From Nymphaea colorata (Eukaryota; Streptophyta; Magnoliopsida; Nymphaeales; Nymphaeaceae), in NCBI RefSeq assembly GCF_008831285.2, contig NC_045139.1, forward strand, positions 2,116,704 through 2,180,703: a DNA stretch of 64,000 bases, written 5' to 3'. Positions 1 through 12,700 of this stretch are shown piece by piece; position 1 is the stretch's first letter, and each line of letters begins with the position of its first letter. A model generated the notes under the pieces. The model saw nothing but the letters and a program-made list of their open reading frames with translations, had not been told where the DNA came from and searched no databases. The position numbers were made by a program, and so were the translations under genes.

Positions 1-310
1 CTTCTCCCTGTAGATTTATAGAAAATAAAGGAGTAAAACTTTTGCTTCCACTAGGTACTCTATACTGAAAATTTGTAATCTACACTTGTGTGCCTTTAAA
101 ACATCTGCACCACAGGAGCACAGTTTATAACCTGCGATCAGCCAAATGTTGTTTTAAAGCATTGGAAGATATGGCTACCCTTCACCCATCAATATTAGCA
201 TAGAAAGCATTCAGGCAACCAATAATTCATCCAATAATTTCATAAATCACTAGCTACAATGGAAGAATGGCAAACTTATTGGTGTCACAATAAGTTACAA
301 AAAATCTAGC

Positions 311-443
311 TTGCAACACAAGACGATCTTGTGATCCATGTATTTCGAACTGAAGAAGAGGAAGTTACCAAGAGTCGAAGACTGCAGATTGCAACATAAG
401 ACAATCTTGCGAGCAGTTCAAACTGAAGACGACGTTACAAGAG
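311..443. repeat. diverged tandem duplication, about 78-bp period
   Basis: Two neighbouring segments, 311-374 and 389-443, share the order TTGCAACA-AAGAC-ATCTTG, then GAACTGAAGA or AAACTGAAGA, then GTTAC(C)AAGAG. The second copy is a little shorter. It lies downstream of the minus-strand SRP receptor gene. No coding role is seen. Confidence 0.55.
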
Positions 444-599
444 CTCATATAAGCAGCAGTTCCATGAAATACTTGACCATTTTTAATCAAAATAAGAGAG
501 GCATAGTTCCAAAGGAGTTATTTCAAAAATGCTACTAAGCAAACATTAGATATAGAAAAAAAATTGCAATTAGATACATTCAAGCTAGTTTCTGCATGC

Positions 600-860
600 C
601 AACATTGTGAATGAAATGGACACCTTGATCTCATTGCAATTTGCCCCATCTTCTACAGGACTAGGAATAACATGAAAAAAGAAAAAATTAAAGCAGGCAT
701 TTGTGCTCCACAATAAAATCAACTTCTGCATCTTTTAGAAAGCCACAAAAGGTTTGGACCCATTTGTGCCGATCCAACAGCTAAGAAATAAAACCTAAAA
801 ACAGGGTTGCCTCCTAGAATAGTTTCCAGTAATGCTTCAGACAGCTGATCCTTGTCTTCT
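600..860 (-). pseudogene. possible eroded last exon of the SRP receptor beta gene
   Basis: Read on the minus strand, an acceptor-like CTACAG ends at 859 and is followed by a segment resembling the expected C-terminal part of SRP receptor beta: SAV, SEA, ITGNYS and GGNPVF-like stretches, then a CNEIKVSI-like stretch near 620. These pieces fall in different frames. The frame dictated by exon 5 (two bases left over) hits a TGA within about 25 bases. Either the C-terminus has been lost by small indels, or the true last exon lies off the left edge and this resemblance is chance. The match is weak and made by eye. Confidence 0.35.
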
Positions 861-1032
861 GTAGATAATGTAAACATCTTTAGGGAACATAAGAGGTACA
901 CAGGATCTCTTGGTAGGTTTACTCTCTTAATGTATTATCATATTATTTAACCATTCATAAAAGCTAAGAGCACATTTATTTGGATTTCACAGTGTCAAGA
1001 GAATAGTTGAGAAAGATGAAACATGATCATAC

Positions 1033-2313
1033 AGTTCCTTTTCCAGTTGCCTTCTTATGAATTCCTTGGTGTGAGCCGTTACTTTGTCAGTCTTGTTGCA
1101 CACTATAAGCACTGGGGTTTTCCTTGCAACAACACTGGCCTTTGTCAAAATATCATAGAAGTACCTTCATTAGAAAGAAGAAAGACTATCACCAAGATTG
1201 ATTGCTAGATGTCTCTGAAAAATGGAATGTTGAAAGAAGGAATAAAAGAAAATAGAAAATAAAATAAAGAGAACACAAGGCCTGGACTCTACTCGGCAAC
1301 CGCTTGCATATTCAGCAAGAAGTCCACAGCATCTATGACAAAAACAATCCCAGCTGCCTTCTGGAGAAAGTCATCAAGGTTTGGTCGCAGCCGAGAATGC
1401 CCAGGTACATCAACAATATGAACAGGCTTGACTTTTCCTCTCTGCTAGGACCAGAACAAAGTCAGATTGTTTCATACTTCCTTTTCTACAGAATACGTTT
1501 GCACAATTTTATGTAAATGACCATGATGATATTACCCTGTCAGCTTCAGAATGTAAGATAAAGGTCCCTTCATTTGGATCCATTGATGTGACGGAGCCTT
1601 GGTGTAAAGAACCATCTCGTAGCTTGTAAAGATTTACAGGAAATAAGATTTCATCAAAGAAGGGTCCTTTGGTGTTAAAATAAAGGCAAAGGAAATTTAC
1701 TTCCTCGCGTAACAATTTTCCTCATTTGAAAAGCATATAAAATTGCACACAGACTAATCAATTGCAAATCAAATATTCACATGCTTCGTTCTAGCATGCC
1801 GACGAAGCTAAATGATAGAAGTCAAAGGATAAGTAAAAAATTTAGAACTAATTAACCTGGAAAATAGAAGATCATTAGAAGAAAACAGCAGGAAGACATG
1901 GAAACCAACCTGGTAGAAAAGCACAGTCTTGCCGCTGCCGCTCAATCCAGCTAGGACTATGGTGTTTGCTTTTGACTGCCTTATGAAACGAGCTGTAAGG
2001 ATCAAAAACATAAAATTTGTAGATTTCCAAGCACGCAGATGAGAATGACTGGATGATTTAGATCATCCTTGTCAAAATCCAACCACAACACATGAAGTTG
2101 GATGATGCCCCAGATATGACTAGAAAGGGTGAGGATCTTGACAGGAAAATGGGGGAAACAGAAAAAAATCAAACCAAGTGAAGGTTGCAACTCACAAAAG
2201 AAAAGCAACATAATTGTTACAACTAATACAGCCAAAGCAACATAAAGTTGTACAAGAGTTGGCTGATTAATCAATTCCTTCCATTGCTCCGTAGCTGCAG
2301 ACTGCAGATTCAT
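1033..2313 (-). CDS. SRPRB: signal recognition particle receptor subunit beta (C-terminus not intact)
   Basis: This is the membrane-anchored small GTPase that tethers the SRP receptor alpha subunit to the ER during co-translational targeting. Coding exons read leftwards: 2313-2196, 1992-1910, 1622-1536, 1441-1293 and 1164-1033, giving 189 codons in one frame with GT..AG introns. Visible features are an N-terminal transmembrane segment (about residues 19-39), the G1 P-loop GLSGSGKT (55-62), the G3 motif DVPGH (107-111) and the G4 motif NKTD (169-172). The start follows an acceptor at about 2335, so a 5' UTR intron is likely. The family normally runs about 260 residues; the last 70 or so, with the G5 region, are not found as an open exon. 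Identity is secure; whether the locus still makes a full protein is not. Confidence 0.85.
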
Positions 2314-5300
2314 CTTTCACAACACAAACTGAACCTGCATAGAAATAGAGAGCATTAGAGTTCGCGATGCTACATCTATCTTAAAATAACACTAGAAGTG
2401 CGCAAGGCTAGAAGTTAGTAGACATCTAAAACTCGATAAACCCACCATGGAAGCTATTGGTTATCAGGTCACAAACAAAAAGAATTATAGTTGCCGTTTA
2501 GTAGGCATCTTCAAGAAATCAAACCATTCCACCCTATATTTTTGTGATATCCAAAAATGCCACCAGATACCAATCTAGAAGGACATGAAACCAGAACAAA
2601 AAAGCATGTGGCACATCGTTGAACGAAGAAGCTTCAAACGACTGTAGGGAGAAAAAATTAACCGAATTTCCGCTGGAAACCATAACACCGCGGAGTAGTA
2701 ATGCATACAAAGGAATTGCAAAAAATTCCACAAGACTCGAGAAAGACGGCCATAAAAATATGCAATAACATCTAAAAACCAAGAAAAGAACGACTGCTAT
2801 GTGGTTTAAGGGATCAAGTGCCAGTTTCGGACTAAGATCATAATCCAGAGAGACGGAAATCCGCAGCAGAGCTCATGAACAAAACCCAGAAGATTGATCA
2901 CCAGATGAACACGAGTTATAAAGATTGTGTTCATGTGAAGGTGGGTTTGATTGGTTACCTCAGAAGCGTCTCTTTCTCGTCAAACCGAGCACAGAAGCGC
3001 GGATGTCAGGGACAGTCGGAGCGAGACAGAGAACCGCGGGGTTTTATGGTTTCTCCGCCGGGGTCATACATACGTTTAAGCTGTTTTCTCTTGACATTCC
3101 ACGATTTGATGGTACAATACGATCAGCTCAACAGGCCACAGCGTTCAACTTTTACGTTAGATCACGTCTTGAACAGGACTGGTTGTTGCCACATGGTGGC
3201 TTGTGCATTCGACGGTCGCAAATATAACGCCATAGGCATCATAAATCGAGGTCACCGTGAAATGTGCAAAAGCGTGTCCCACGTACATGTAATTAAATCC
3301 GAACCTACCAGTTACGTAAAAGTTAGGAAAAAAGGACTCCTAACATATGGAATTTAACTTCCATGAAATTACGTGAGAAAAATTTATGTCTCGCATCCGA
3401 TTTTAAACTTCATTTGTTTAATCTTGAATTTGAGTTGAAATATGATATCATACTATATTGGAACCTTTACTCCCAGAGACAAGAATTGGATTAATCTTTC
3501 AATGTTGTCATATCATAAAAATATGAAGGGTTTTCTGTATAAACGAAATTGTCAAATATCAGGAAGACAAAGAAGAAACATAAGCCCCTCCTCCTGTCTT
3601 ATACGCCAAACTTCAACTCAAACTCTTCGATTTAACCGCCCCTCCTCATACCCCTCCCCTCCTTCCTCCCCTTTCTCTCTCTGGTTCTCTGCACTTCTCT
3701 TGCTTCTATGGTTTTCTTCTCCATTGCTACCATTACCATGCACGTTCTCTTCCTCCATTCTGCTTTCTTCATATGGATTTCTAACTTCAAAAACACGCTT
3801 TGTTTTCATTGGTGGCCTTTTCTTTTTGCTACCCATTTCCTCATTTTCGGGTTCTGGGATTCTCTCTCCTTTTTTCGAGTCTAAACCCTAGTAGCTACAA
3901 TTTTTTCCTCTTAGAAGATCCTCGTCTTCGTGGAATCAGAGTCTAAAACCCAGCCAGAGCATTTCACTTGAATTCTCTGGTTTGGTTCATGGTCTTGAAA
4001 TGGTACAATCAAAGTATGGCTTTTTGCTATCGGCTTTCTGGGGTTTTCGGTCCGTTGGTTCATGAACACATCAATTAACGGATTCATCTTCGATGTTCTA
4101 AATTTGATTCAATTATAGAAATTTTGGTTGTTCGTTGAGTGGAGTTCTGGACCTGATTAATCTAGTAAAGTAAAATGATCTGTTTCTTATTGAACGCCAT
4201 CTTCCAATGCTGAATTTCCACTTTAGGGACACTTAAGGTTGCTTTATGAATCATGCAAGCGTCACAATCGCCCGTGAACTTGATAGAATAAGTCGATCCT
4301 GACTTTCATCAAGATTACTTCCTTCATTCAAGGAAAGCATCACATTAATAGCTCATTCGGCCGATGAATTAAGTTTGAAAGAATGTAACATCCTTGAGTT
4401 CGGCCACTAGTCTTAGGGAGCCAACTCATGTTCGGCTCATTAATTTGTTGAACAAGTAGAGATGAGTATGGTCTGAAAGAAGAAGTCTACTGTCACAAAA
4501 AATGTGTCTCGATATGTATAATACGGTAAAACACAGTCAGCCGCATAATACCCGTTTTATTCTCATTTTTTTAAAAAAACGTCAGAATATAAAAAGACCC
4601 GTATAAAACGCATATTATATCTTTTTTGTGTTTTCTTCATCTTTTTTATGATTTTTTACTTTTTATAATTTTTAGGAATTACTAAATGTTTTAAATTTTT
4701 TAAAAATTTAATGAGATTTTCCCATTTTATTCTTGAGATATACAACTTTATCGTATTATACAAGTCTTTTTCCTCACCATATAATATCCGTATACGTTTT
4801 TTGTGACAATGGGACTCTGAACTGAATAGGTTCAAGCTACGCTTGGCTCAATTCCCAGCCTTAGTCACTTGTGGAATTTGAACCATCGACTCCTCACCTT
4901 GCATGCGTCATATCAAAATATAGACTTCAATCACATAAATTAAATATGCATTATAAAAAAAATCCAGTTTTGATCTATTAAATGTAGCTATGTCGAGTCC
5001 CGGCCTTTCCCTTTTTTTCTCCACAAGGAGGGAGGAGGTGCCTAAAGGCAAATTCTAAAATGTTTTTTTTTAATAGTTTTAAGTAAATTTCATCTACAAA
5101 GATCAAAGGTACCCTACACTTTAGTTTGGTATCTCAAAGTGATAAAGGAGATAGAGCATGTATGGATCAGATATGGGGATTCACATCATAATCGAATCCA
5201 TTTGACTAGATTCAATCCACCTTCAAAGCAACCAAGAACATAGCTTCCCCAGTCAATGCCGGTCAGTTCAAGTTGGTCTGCACGGATCAATTTAAGTATG

Positions 5301-5454
5301 CTCAGTCTCAATCAACTCATAACTTTCATCCTTGACCACTGATGTTCATGGATATTGGATCCCAGTTGGGTCCAAATCCTTTATCTTTGCTACAAAGCAA
5401 GGAACTAATACTACCGAAGAGTTGTAATTCTTTTCCCCTAGAAATACACAAAGG
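2314..5454. other. intergenic region between divergent genes
   Basis: This holds the 5' leader and promoter of the minus-strand SRP receptor gene on its left and the promoter of the plus-strand WAK-like gene on its right. The 3600-3900 part is CT-rich and gives long low-complexity open frames on both strands, with no recognisable protein. A small inverted-repeat element lies at 4491-4808. I see no further gene. Confidence 0.5.
4491..4808. mobile_element. MITE-like inverted-repeat element
   Basis: About 318 bp of AT-rich DNA is bounded by near-perfect inverted ends: TGTCACAAAAAATG on the left, and CGTTTTTTGTGACA on the right, whose reverse complement is TGTCACAAAAAACG. The similarity continues inward (TATAATACGG on the left, CCGTATAC on the right). 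It has no coding capacity. No clear target-site duplication was found. Confidence 0.55.
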
Positions 5455-5460
5455 TATAAA
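5455..5460 (+). promoter_or_regulatory. TATA box candidate for the WAK-like gene
   Basis: TATAAA lies 101 bp upstream of the ATG at 5556. A start site some 30 bp downstream would fall near 5487, only about 6 bp before the in-frame ATG at 5493. This favours 5556 as the working start codon. Confidence 0.4.
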
Positions 5461-5555
5461 GCAAAAGGAATAAAGAGCAAAAGCAATCTTGAATGAAGCC
5501 TTTCCTTTTTTATCACCTACACTCCATAGAGGACTGTACAGCTTCTCAGTTAAAC

Positions 5556-7331
5556 ATGAAGCCGATTTTCTGGTTTTGCACCACCCTTCTTACTGCCATT
5601 CTTTTGCCGGTTTCCGGCCAAAGTGTTGATCACCGATGTAGATCCTACTGTGGGAATATCACCGTCGACTACCCTTTCGGCATCCGGCATGGATGCGGCC
5701 ACGCTGGATACAGGGACCTCCTCTTCTGCATCAACGACATGCTCATGTTGCATATACAATCTGGTTCTTATCGTGTCCTAAACATTGATTATGCTTACAG
5801 AGTACTGACCCTCCACGATGCCGGCATGTCGACGTGCAGTGTGCTGAAACGGGGCGCCGGCAACGGGTTCGTGCTAGAAAAGCCGCGGGCTCGGTACTTA
5901 AAGCCCACATCTGATAATGTCTTCATGTTAATCGGTTGTAACGCAGATTCACCATTGTTCCAAGGCTTCCCTACCAGGAACCTACCATGTCAAAATGTTT
6001 CCGGCATGGGCTGTGAGGGGTTCTACGAATGTCCGGCCTGGTATGGGCAGCGGCAGTATGGGAGGAGCCAATTAGGACCCAATGGTGGCGCCACCACTCC
6101 GGCGGGGCCGCCGGATTGTTGCGCGGTTTCTTTCGAGGCAATTCGAGCTATCAATTTGAGCAGGCTGCAGTGTGATGGTTATAGTAGTGCATATGCATTG
6201 GCTCCACTGCATTTGGAGAGTGCGAGCCAGTGGATGTATGGAATCCATGTCACATTCTCTATACCGGAAAGTCACTCGTTTTGCCAGGCCTGTGAGGCTA
6301 CCGGCGGCACTTGCGGGTACGACGTCGATGCCGGCGGGGAACTGTGCCTGTGCAATGGCTGGAACTCGACGATAAGCTGCGATCCAGGTGAGAAATCCTA
6401 GCACATAAACTTGGAACAGAGGGGTGTGCACTGTGCTCTGTTTGGTGAAACATTTCAGTTTTGGGTTCCTTCACCCATTGGAGAGGTTGAACTGAAATGA
6501 ACTCAGATTGATTTAGGTGACACCCAACTTGTGCTATGTCAAGTTGAAGAAGGAGAAGCACCTGTGGATGAATCTGATGTACCACCATGAATGAACACCA
6601 TGGATCCTGCAAAGTTCTGCACTTTTTAAAATCACAGAGCTCCTTATTGCTTCATGATCAGAGTTTTTTTTTTCCTTATAAAGTTATAATCATGCAATTT
6701 TATTGGTAGAATACCAACAAGATCTTCATACATACTTTCTAATGATAAAGTTTTACTTCATTTCATGTACTCAGTATTCTCTAAGTTTTTTGTGTGCTTT
6801 ATAATTTTAATTCACTCATTATGGATTCTAATACTTGAAACCGTTTCTTTTGTTTGGTGCAGCATTGCCATTAGCAGCTCATAGTCAAGGAGGAATTCCA
6901 TCGGAGAATGCTTTTACAGGTCATACACCGCGCTTTACTTTTTCCCATTTATTTCTTATCGATATTTTTATAGTTAAAGCATCTGCTTTCTTTTCCAGCT
7001 ATTTAATATACTGAATGCTTGCTGTTTTCTAGAAGATTCTCACAACAGCACCTGAATTACTATTCATATCTGTTAACGCTGTTTTTTTCTCTTTTTTTCA
7101 GAATAAAAAGTAATTTTTGTTTTAATCCCTCAAATTGCCTACCCCAACTTTCCTATGAAAAGATTTCAGAACCTTGTGAAAATGCTAGTTGCTGTGGAAC
7201 TTTGTCTCATCAAGTTCATTCCTTTCACCTTCTAATCACTTGTCATGGGGGTCCTAACTCATGCTTTCTTTGCTTTTGCAGTCTTTACCGCTTGCCTGAT
7301 GGTATGGTTAGCCATGGTGAGATTGAAGTGA
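5556..7331 (+). CDS. WAK-like galacturonan-binding secreted protein without a kinase domain
   Basis: Three exons, 5556-6387, 6863-6919 and 7282-7331, give 312 residues. The protein starts with a signal peptide (hydrophobic core FWFCTTLLTAILLPVSG). It continues with the cysteine-rich GUB_WAK_bind domain (CRSYCGNITVDYPFGI near the start of the mature protein) and the WAK-associated C-terminal domain, ending in the paired-cysteine pattern around CQACEATGGTCGYD. In the family this ectodomain binds cell-wall pectin. Here no kinase follows. Two tiny exons add a short linker and a hydrophobic tail (VFTACLMVWLAMV) ending RLK then stop, which could be a short membrane segment or a lipid-anchor signal. 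An in-frame ATG at 5493 would add 21 residues before the signal peptide and sits too close to the TATA box. Reading through the first donor instead would end the protein at 6401. Confidence 0.78.
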
Positions 7332-9427
7332 GCCTTGACTTGGGAAAATTTTGACAGAAAATGTTTCCTTGCTACTGTATTTTGTCTAGTGATATTCAGT
7401 TTTGTGAGTCTATCTTCTTTGTTTTCCCTTGATGTTAGTCTCTCATAAGATGCCAATTCCTCGACCATTTATAGTTTGAGTTTGCAAAAACTTTATAAGC
7501 TGCAAGAGAAAAGTTATTATTTTGATCGTTAGTATAGTTGTTTAGAGATGATTTTATGATGGTAGTTGTTGGAACACCTTTTTTGTCTAGATCATAATGG
7601 AAATGTTTTCTCAAACTAAATGGAGCATGAGAAAGTGCATTTCTTTTCTTGTAATTCTTGAGAATGTGTAACTCTCTCTTGCAAGTAGGGGTGTCCATCG
7701 ACCGAGTTTAAAGCAGTGGCGTAGTCACATGGTGATGGTGACTGCTGTGGGCAGTTGCCCACAACAATCTCTTAAAGTTTTTTTATTTTTAAATGAGAAT
7801 ATTAAATATTTATTCTTATATATATAAGTGCCCCATCAGATTTGAGTATTTTTAAACAAGTGTCCTTCCAACCAATTCTTTTGGCTCGGCAAATGTGATA
7901 AATGCCATTATTAAATAAAATTTTTCAATTTTTTTAGAAACCAACAATATTTTTCAGCATTTTTATGAGAGCCAAATTAGAAATTCAGAATTTAATTTTT
8001 CATAGCTCTTTCTAATCCAAATTCGATTATATGAAATCCTAAATCAAATTTGGTAAAACCAAATCCGATCTTAATCCGAACCGTCTAAATCCCTATTGGT
8101 GAATGTTCATTAAATTTAGATTTGATGTATTCACAGGCATCAAAATAAATTGGATAAGAGTTGGCTGTTGATCGGTTGGTGTCCAAATTCATCATTTAAC
8201 ATTCGCTCACCAAATCAATTGGTATCCTTTTCCATCAACATCAACTTTTGCCTACCAAATTAATTCATTTTTCTTTCAACCAAGTGCCATCAGATCATTC
8301 ATTGCTGCAGTTCATGTAAATTTGGATCTCACATAGATCCAAGTCTGAGTTGTAACCAAATCCAAGTAAGGAGAATCGGACCTGAATGAATTCGCATAAT
8401 GGCCTGGTTCGATCTTCCTCGAACCCATTCGAAGAAGCCGGGCCTAGTAAGCCAACTGGGTCCATGGAAAGTGGTCGAGTCGGGTGGGTGGGTTCGATTA
8501 CTAACTGAAGCGGGATACTTGATCCACTTGGCTCATTTAAGTATTGCTAATCTATTGCTTAAAAAATTAACGGCCAGATTTGTTTCCGCACATTAGTTCC
8601 AGTGGGCGAGCTCCCGACTGGATCGTTCCTCACACGTTCGTTAGACGAACCATCACGTGGTGGGAAGTAGTTGGTATTAATGTTGTTGCTGTCTGTGTGT
8701 ATCGGCCGATACTCGGCGTCTCACCATTTGCTCTTCATTTTTCCGTTCCAAGCAAATCCAAATATACGTGGACCTCTTGAGCTCGGATCTAAGACATATG
8801 CATTAAAATCCCAATAATCTTAAAATCTTTGATATTGTTGAGATAGGTAGGAATTCACATCGGAAACATGGTTCACCAAACTAAAGATTTTGAGTTAGAT
8901 CTGAGATCTATAATTTCATGTCCAAACTCTAGTGTTTTACATTGCTAGAAGTTTTTATTCAACATCAAGGGAATAAAAGTATAGGAATATAATAACTATT
9001 AAGAGATATTTCTTTACTTCGGATCTGATTCGAGATCACTGAGGATTTCAAATCTTCTATCCTCAAATCTGATGTTTTGGCCACACACTGCAAATCTCAA
9101 TTCTTCAGATTTCAAATCAGTTTCGGGTTTTGTTTTTGGATATGAGATTATCAAACACATGGATCAACATTGTACCAATTCTTGAACCCTGGACTTTTAC
9201 TATTACTACAACGTGAGGTGAACACATGATTTTACTCATCTCATCCAAATAATACAAGAATGAAGTAAGAGTTCATTTAGTATTTTGTGAGATCAAAATT
9301 TAAATTGGGCAACGAATTGGAATGTGTTGGGCACCTGTTGGTTTTAACTAGTGAAGGCGATACGATACGAAATTCTGATCCGGCTCTTACTGATCCGAGT
9401 TTTGAGAGGATGGTAGACGTCGGAGCT
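7332..9427. other. intergenic region, no gene seen
   Basis: This is AT-rich DNA between the WAK-like gene and the ACLA promoter. It contains a transposon fragment near 7719 and a stretch near 8000-8100 rich in AATCCAAAT-type words. Short open frames near 8399-8780 show no family resemblance. A CACGTG-type G-box core sits near 8655, too far upstream for me to assign. Confidence 0.5.
7719..7860. mobile_element. fragment of the GTGGCRGAGCC repeat family
   Basis: The segment begins AGTGGCGTAGTCACATGG, then has GTGGGCAGTTGCCCACAACA and an ATATAAGTGCCCC stretch. The complete element at 16999-17174 has the same order (AGTGGCAGAGCCACATA, GTGGGCAGTT, GTAAGTGCCC). The matching right end (CTCCGCCACT) is not found here, so the copy looks truncated or decayed. 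Confidence 0.4.
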
Positions 9428-9434
9428 TATAAAT
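9428..9434 (+). promoter_or_regulatory. TATA box candidate for ACLA
   Basis: TATAAAT is followed about 30-80 bp on by a CT-rich leader. A consensus donor CAG|GTACTG at 9509/9510 and an acceptor at 9679 mark a 170-bp intron in the 5' leader, 30 bp before the ATG. Confidence 0.5.
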
Positions 9435-9709
9435 TTGGCCGTTGGAGAACGCGCTTGTTCTGTTCTTCGTCCTAGCGATTTCTTCCCTTCCAAGTGCGAG
9501 ACCTGTCAGGTACTGACTCTCTCCTTCTTTCTCCCACGGTTTCGATTTCTTTCGTCGAGATCCTTTTGGGTTCCGGCTGCTTCTTTCTTCCTCATCTTCT
9601 TCTCATTCTTAAGATTTGTGGTTTTGGATTTTTTTTTTTGTTGCACATTTCTGGAATGGTTGACTGTTGTCGATTCAAGGGCCTGAATTTGACGGGACAT
9701 TGAGATTCC

Positions 9710-12700
9710 ATGGCGAGGAAGAAGATCCGAGAGTATGACTCCAAGCGGCTTCTGAAGGAGCACCTGAAGAGGATTTCGGGGATAGAACTGCAGATCAGAT
9801 CTGCTCAGGTGCGTGGTTTCTGATTCGCAGTTGGATCTCATTTTTATTTTTGGGGGTTTCCGATGGTCGAAGTGTTGGAGAGAGGGATGGTTTTGGAAAA
9901 TTCCCTGCGCTTTATGCGAGCTTTCAGTGGAAATGTATGGCAAGCTGGAAATCTCTTGATATACGAAAACCACGTATTTATTGCTTCTGTTTCGTTAACG
10001 GAAGGGGGAAAGTTGAAGAAAAAGGAGGTACCTGTAAAATGATCTAATAAGAGGAAATATTACAAAGAAAATACTACTTCTTTGAATAGGCTTGGTTAGA
10101 TACCAAATGGCGCTCAAATTATGAATGACGCTTGACATTTACCGCTTTTAATACTGAAAGATGAATGGCTCAAAAATTGATACTTTGTAATGCTTCTTAT
10201 GTTTTCAAAGAGTGGACGAAGAGGAAATAATGGTCTCCATGGTTGTGAAGATCGCATTTATTTAATTAATGTAAAGAACAATCTCTAGTTCTTACTTTTT
10301 TTTTTTGCAACAAGCTGGATTTTTATAGTTTCAGTATCATAACTCTGTTGTAGGGATGGAATTCCACCAAGACTCAGATGGCTACTGAAAGAAGCCATAG
10401 AAAATTTCTGTGAAAAATTTGAAACGGCATAGATTGTTTAATTTTAGCTCGATAATCATCAACAGTAAGGGAGAACCTACATTGTGGAAATTATGAGTGA
10501 TCTATAAAGGAGAAGCGTTCTTATAAAAATTAAAGCGTTCGGCAAGAATTTACGTAACGGTTACCTTTTTTCTACTGTGATATTTTATTTACTGACTTAG
10601 GTCACCGAGGCAACTGATTTTAACGAACTTGCGGCCCAAGAACCATGGCTTTCGTCAGAAAGACTGGTGGTGAAGCCTGATATGTTGTTTGGTAAAAGGG
10701 GGAAGAGTGGTCTGGTGGGATTGAATCTAGATCTGGCCCAGGTTGCTTCATTCACGAAGGAGCGGCTAGGGAAAGAGGTAATTCTTTTGCTAAAAGCTGT
10801 CTAACGATGCGAGTTCATGACTGCTGGATTGTCCCTTTTCCGTGTTTTATTATCTGCTTTTTTATTTTTTGCATCGTTTTGTGTTTATGCATACAATGCG
10901 TGGGCTAAAATGTAGACTTCTTTTTGTTCTATTTTTCTTAACACTTGTTTTTCTCTTATGGTGTCTCCAGGTTGAGATGGGGGGCTGTAAGGCACCTATA
11001 ACTACATTTATTGTAGAACCCTTTGTCCCACATACTGAAGAATTTTACCTTTCAATTGTTTCTGAGAGGCTTGGATGCAACATAAGCTTTTCAGAATGTG
11101 GGGGAATTGAAATTGAAGAGAACTGGGAAAAGGTATGGTTATGAGCTTGTTCTTTGTTATCCTGCTATTAAACTGTCCTCCACAACGACGGGGTAGATGC
11201 TTTGTAGAGCCTTTTTCATGCTCTCATCTTTTGGACTGCAATTTTCCTCAAGCCTATGTGTTTGCCTACACGGTTTCCAGTTATAAATGTATTTTTCTAG
11301 ACCTGACAACTTGTGGGACAGTTTCCAATTTACAAATGTAGTTCTAGATCCGGTGATTTGTGGAATCTATATGATATAATTTCTCCTATTTGGTTATTAA
11401 TAGTTTTGGTCTCCTTTATTACAGATGTTTTTGGACTTATATGTTCTATGTAATTTCACACTTGTTGTTTTGGTGTTCTTGTTCTATGCCATTCAGGTGA
11501 AATCTATCTTTGTTCCAACTCAGGACTCACTAACATCTGAGCTCTGTGCCCCGTTGGTAGCAACTCTTCCTTTGGAGGTAAGTTCTATTTATTCATTTCT
11601 CGCACTAACTGTAGGCAGAAAGAAAATGGTTCTATGCATAGGAAATTTGACCTAGATATTCATCTCTTGTCTCTTCATTAAGAAGCTTTGCGCTTGCATC
11701 TTCAGACATGTTTGCTGCTTGGGAGAGAAAATTTTTTAGAATGTGCTAGTGATTTTTGGAGGTTAGCAGGAGGGCAGAATAGGAATTGTTGCAGTTCCCA
11801 AAAATTTTCTGCAAAATTTGTTTCTTATGTTATTGCAATAGCTACAGTTTAGTATGCTAGTTCTCTCACTTTGTTAGTTAAAATTTTGGTGCAGATTCGT
11901 GGAAAAGTTGAGAGCTTCATCAAGGGTGTTTTTGCTTTATTTTTAGGTAGTTAAAACTTCTATATGATGATTGACGTTCCACCCAGTGATTAAAATGTGG
12001 ATAAATAGCTATATCTATGACCTTTTTGTCATGCAATTTCCTACCAGATCTGGACTTCACTTTCCTGGAGATGAATCCATTTACTTTAGTTGACGGAGAG
12101 CCTTATCCATTGGATATGAGAGGAGAACTGGATGATACTGCGGCATTCAAGAACTTCAAAAGGTATACGACTGTCTTGTCTGAATGACCAATTTGGGTTT
12201 ATAAATTTCACTTTGCAAAGGGTTGAGGTCGTATATATAGGCTATCTATCTTACTGCCTTCTAATTAATAATTCACAGGTGGGGTAACGTGGAATTTCCA
12301 TTGCCTTTTGGCAGAGTTATGAGTAATACTGAAAGCTTTATTCATGGGCTGGATGAAAAAGTAAGTGAAAAAGATGTTATTTTGAAGTTCAGACTAAGAA
12401 TCATGGGTTGCATTTCATAGGGAAAGATCTAATGTTTCACATTCACTGTTTTTGACATAGTGTAGCACATGTACCTTATCTATGGATGTTGTATCCAGCA
12501 AGAGTTTCAACTTGCATAGCAGACAGTACTCACAGTCTGAACTCACTTTTGGCTGAGGACTTATTTCTTGATGATTCTGTGATGATAATGGACTCCATCA
12601 ATTACTGTGTCTAGGGCATTGTATGCTTCAATGTTCTGTTTAAATTCATGAAAAGGAGGACTGAAACTTAGTGCGGGCTCAGCCAAGAGCTTTTTGCGAA

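Noticed and set aside
3442-3891. 149-codon open frame on the plus strand, with a 72-codon frame opposite
   Set aside because: The sequence is CT-rich and low in complexity. The products are Ser/Leu/Phe- or Lys/Glu-biased with no family pattern, so these look like compositional artefacts or leader sequence.
4850-4925. tRNA-like words (TTTGAACCATCGACTCC)
   Set aside because: No acceptor stem or anticodon arm can be formed. Similar words near 26680 and 37265 also fail, so they look like degraded repeat sequence.
5493-5555. Upstream in-frame ATG of the WAK-like gene
   Set aside because: It would place 21 residues ahead of a clean signal peptide, and it lies about 33 bp from the TATA box, too near for a transcribed start.
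7019-7354. 111-codon open frame crossing the last WAK-like exon
   Set aside because: It is in a different frame from the spliced exon and has intron-like T-rich content.
9506-9973. 155-codon minus-strand frame over the ACLA first exon
   Set aside because: It is antisense to a leader, a well-defined coding exon and part of an intron, with no recognisable domain.
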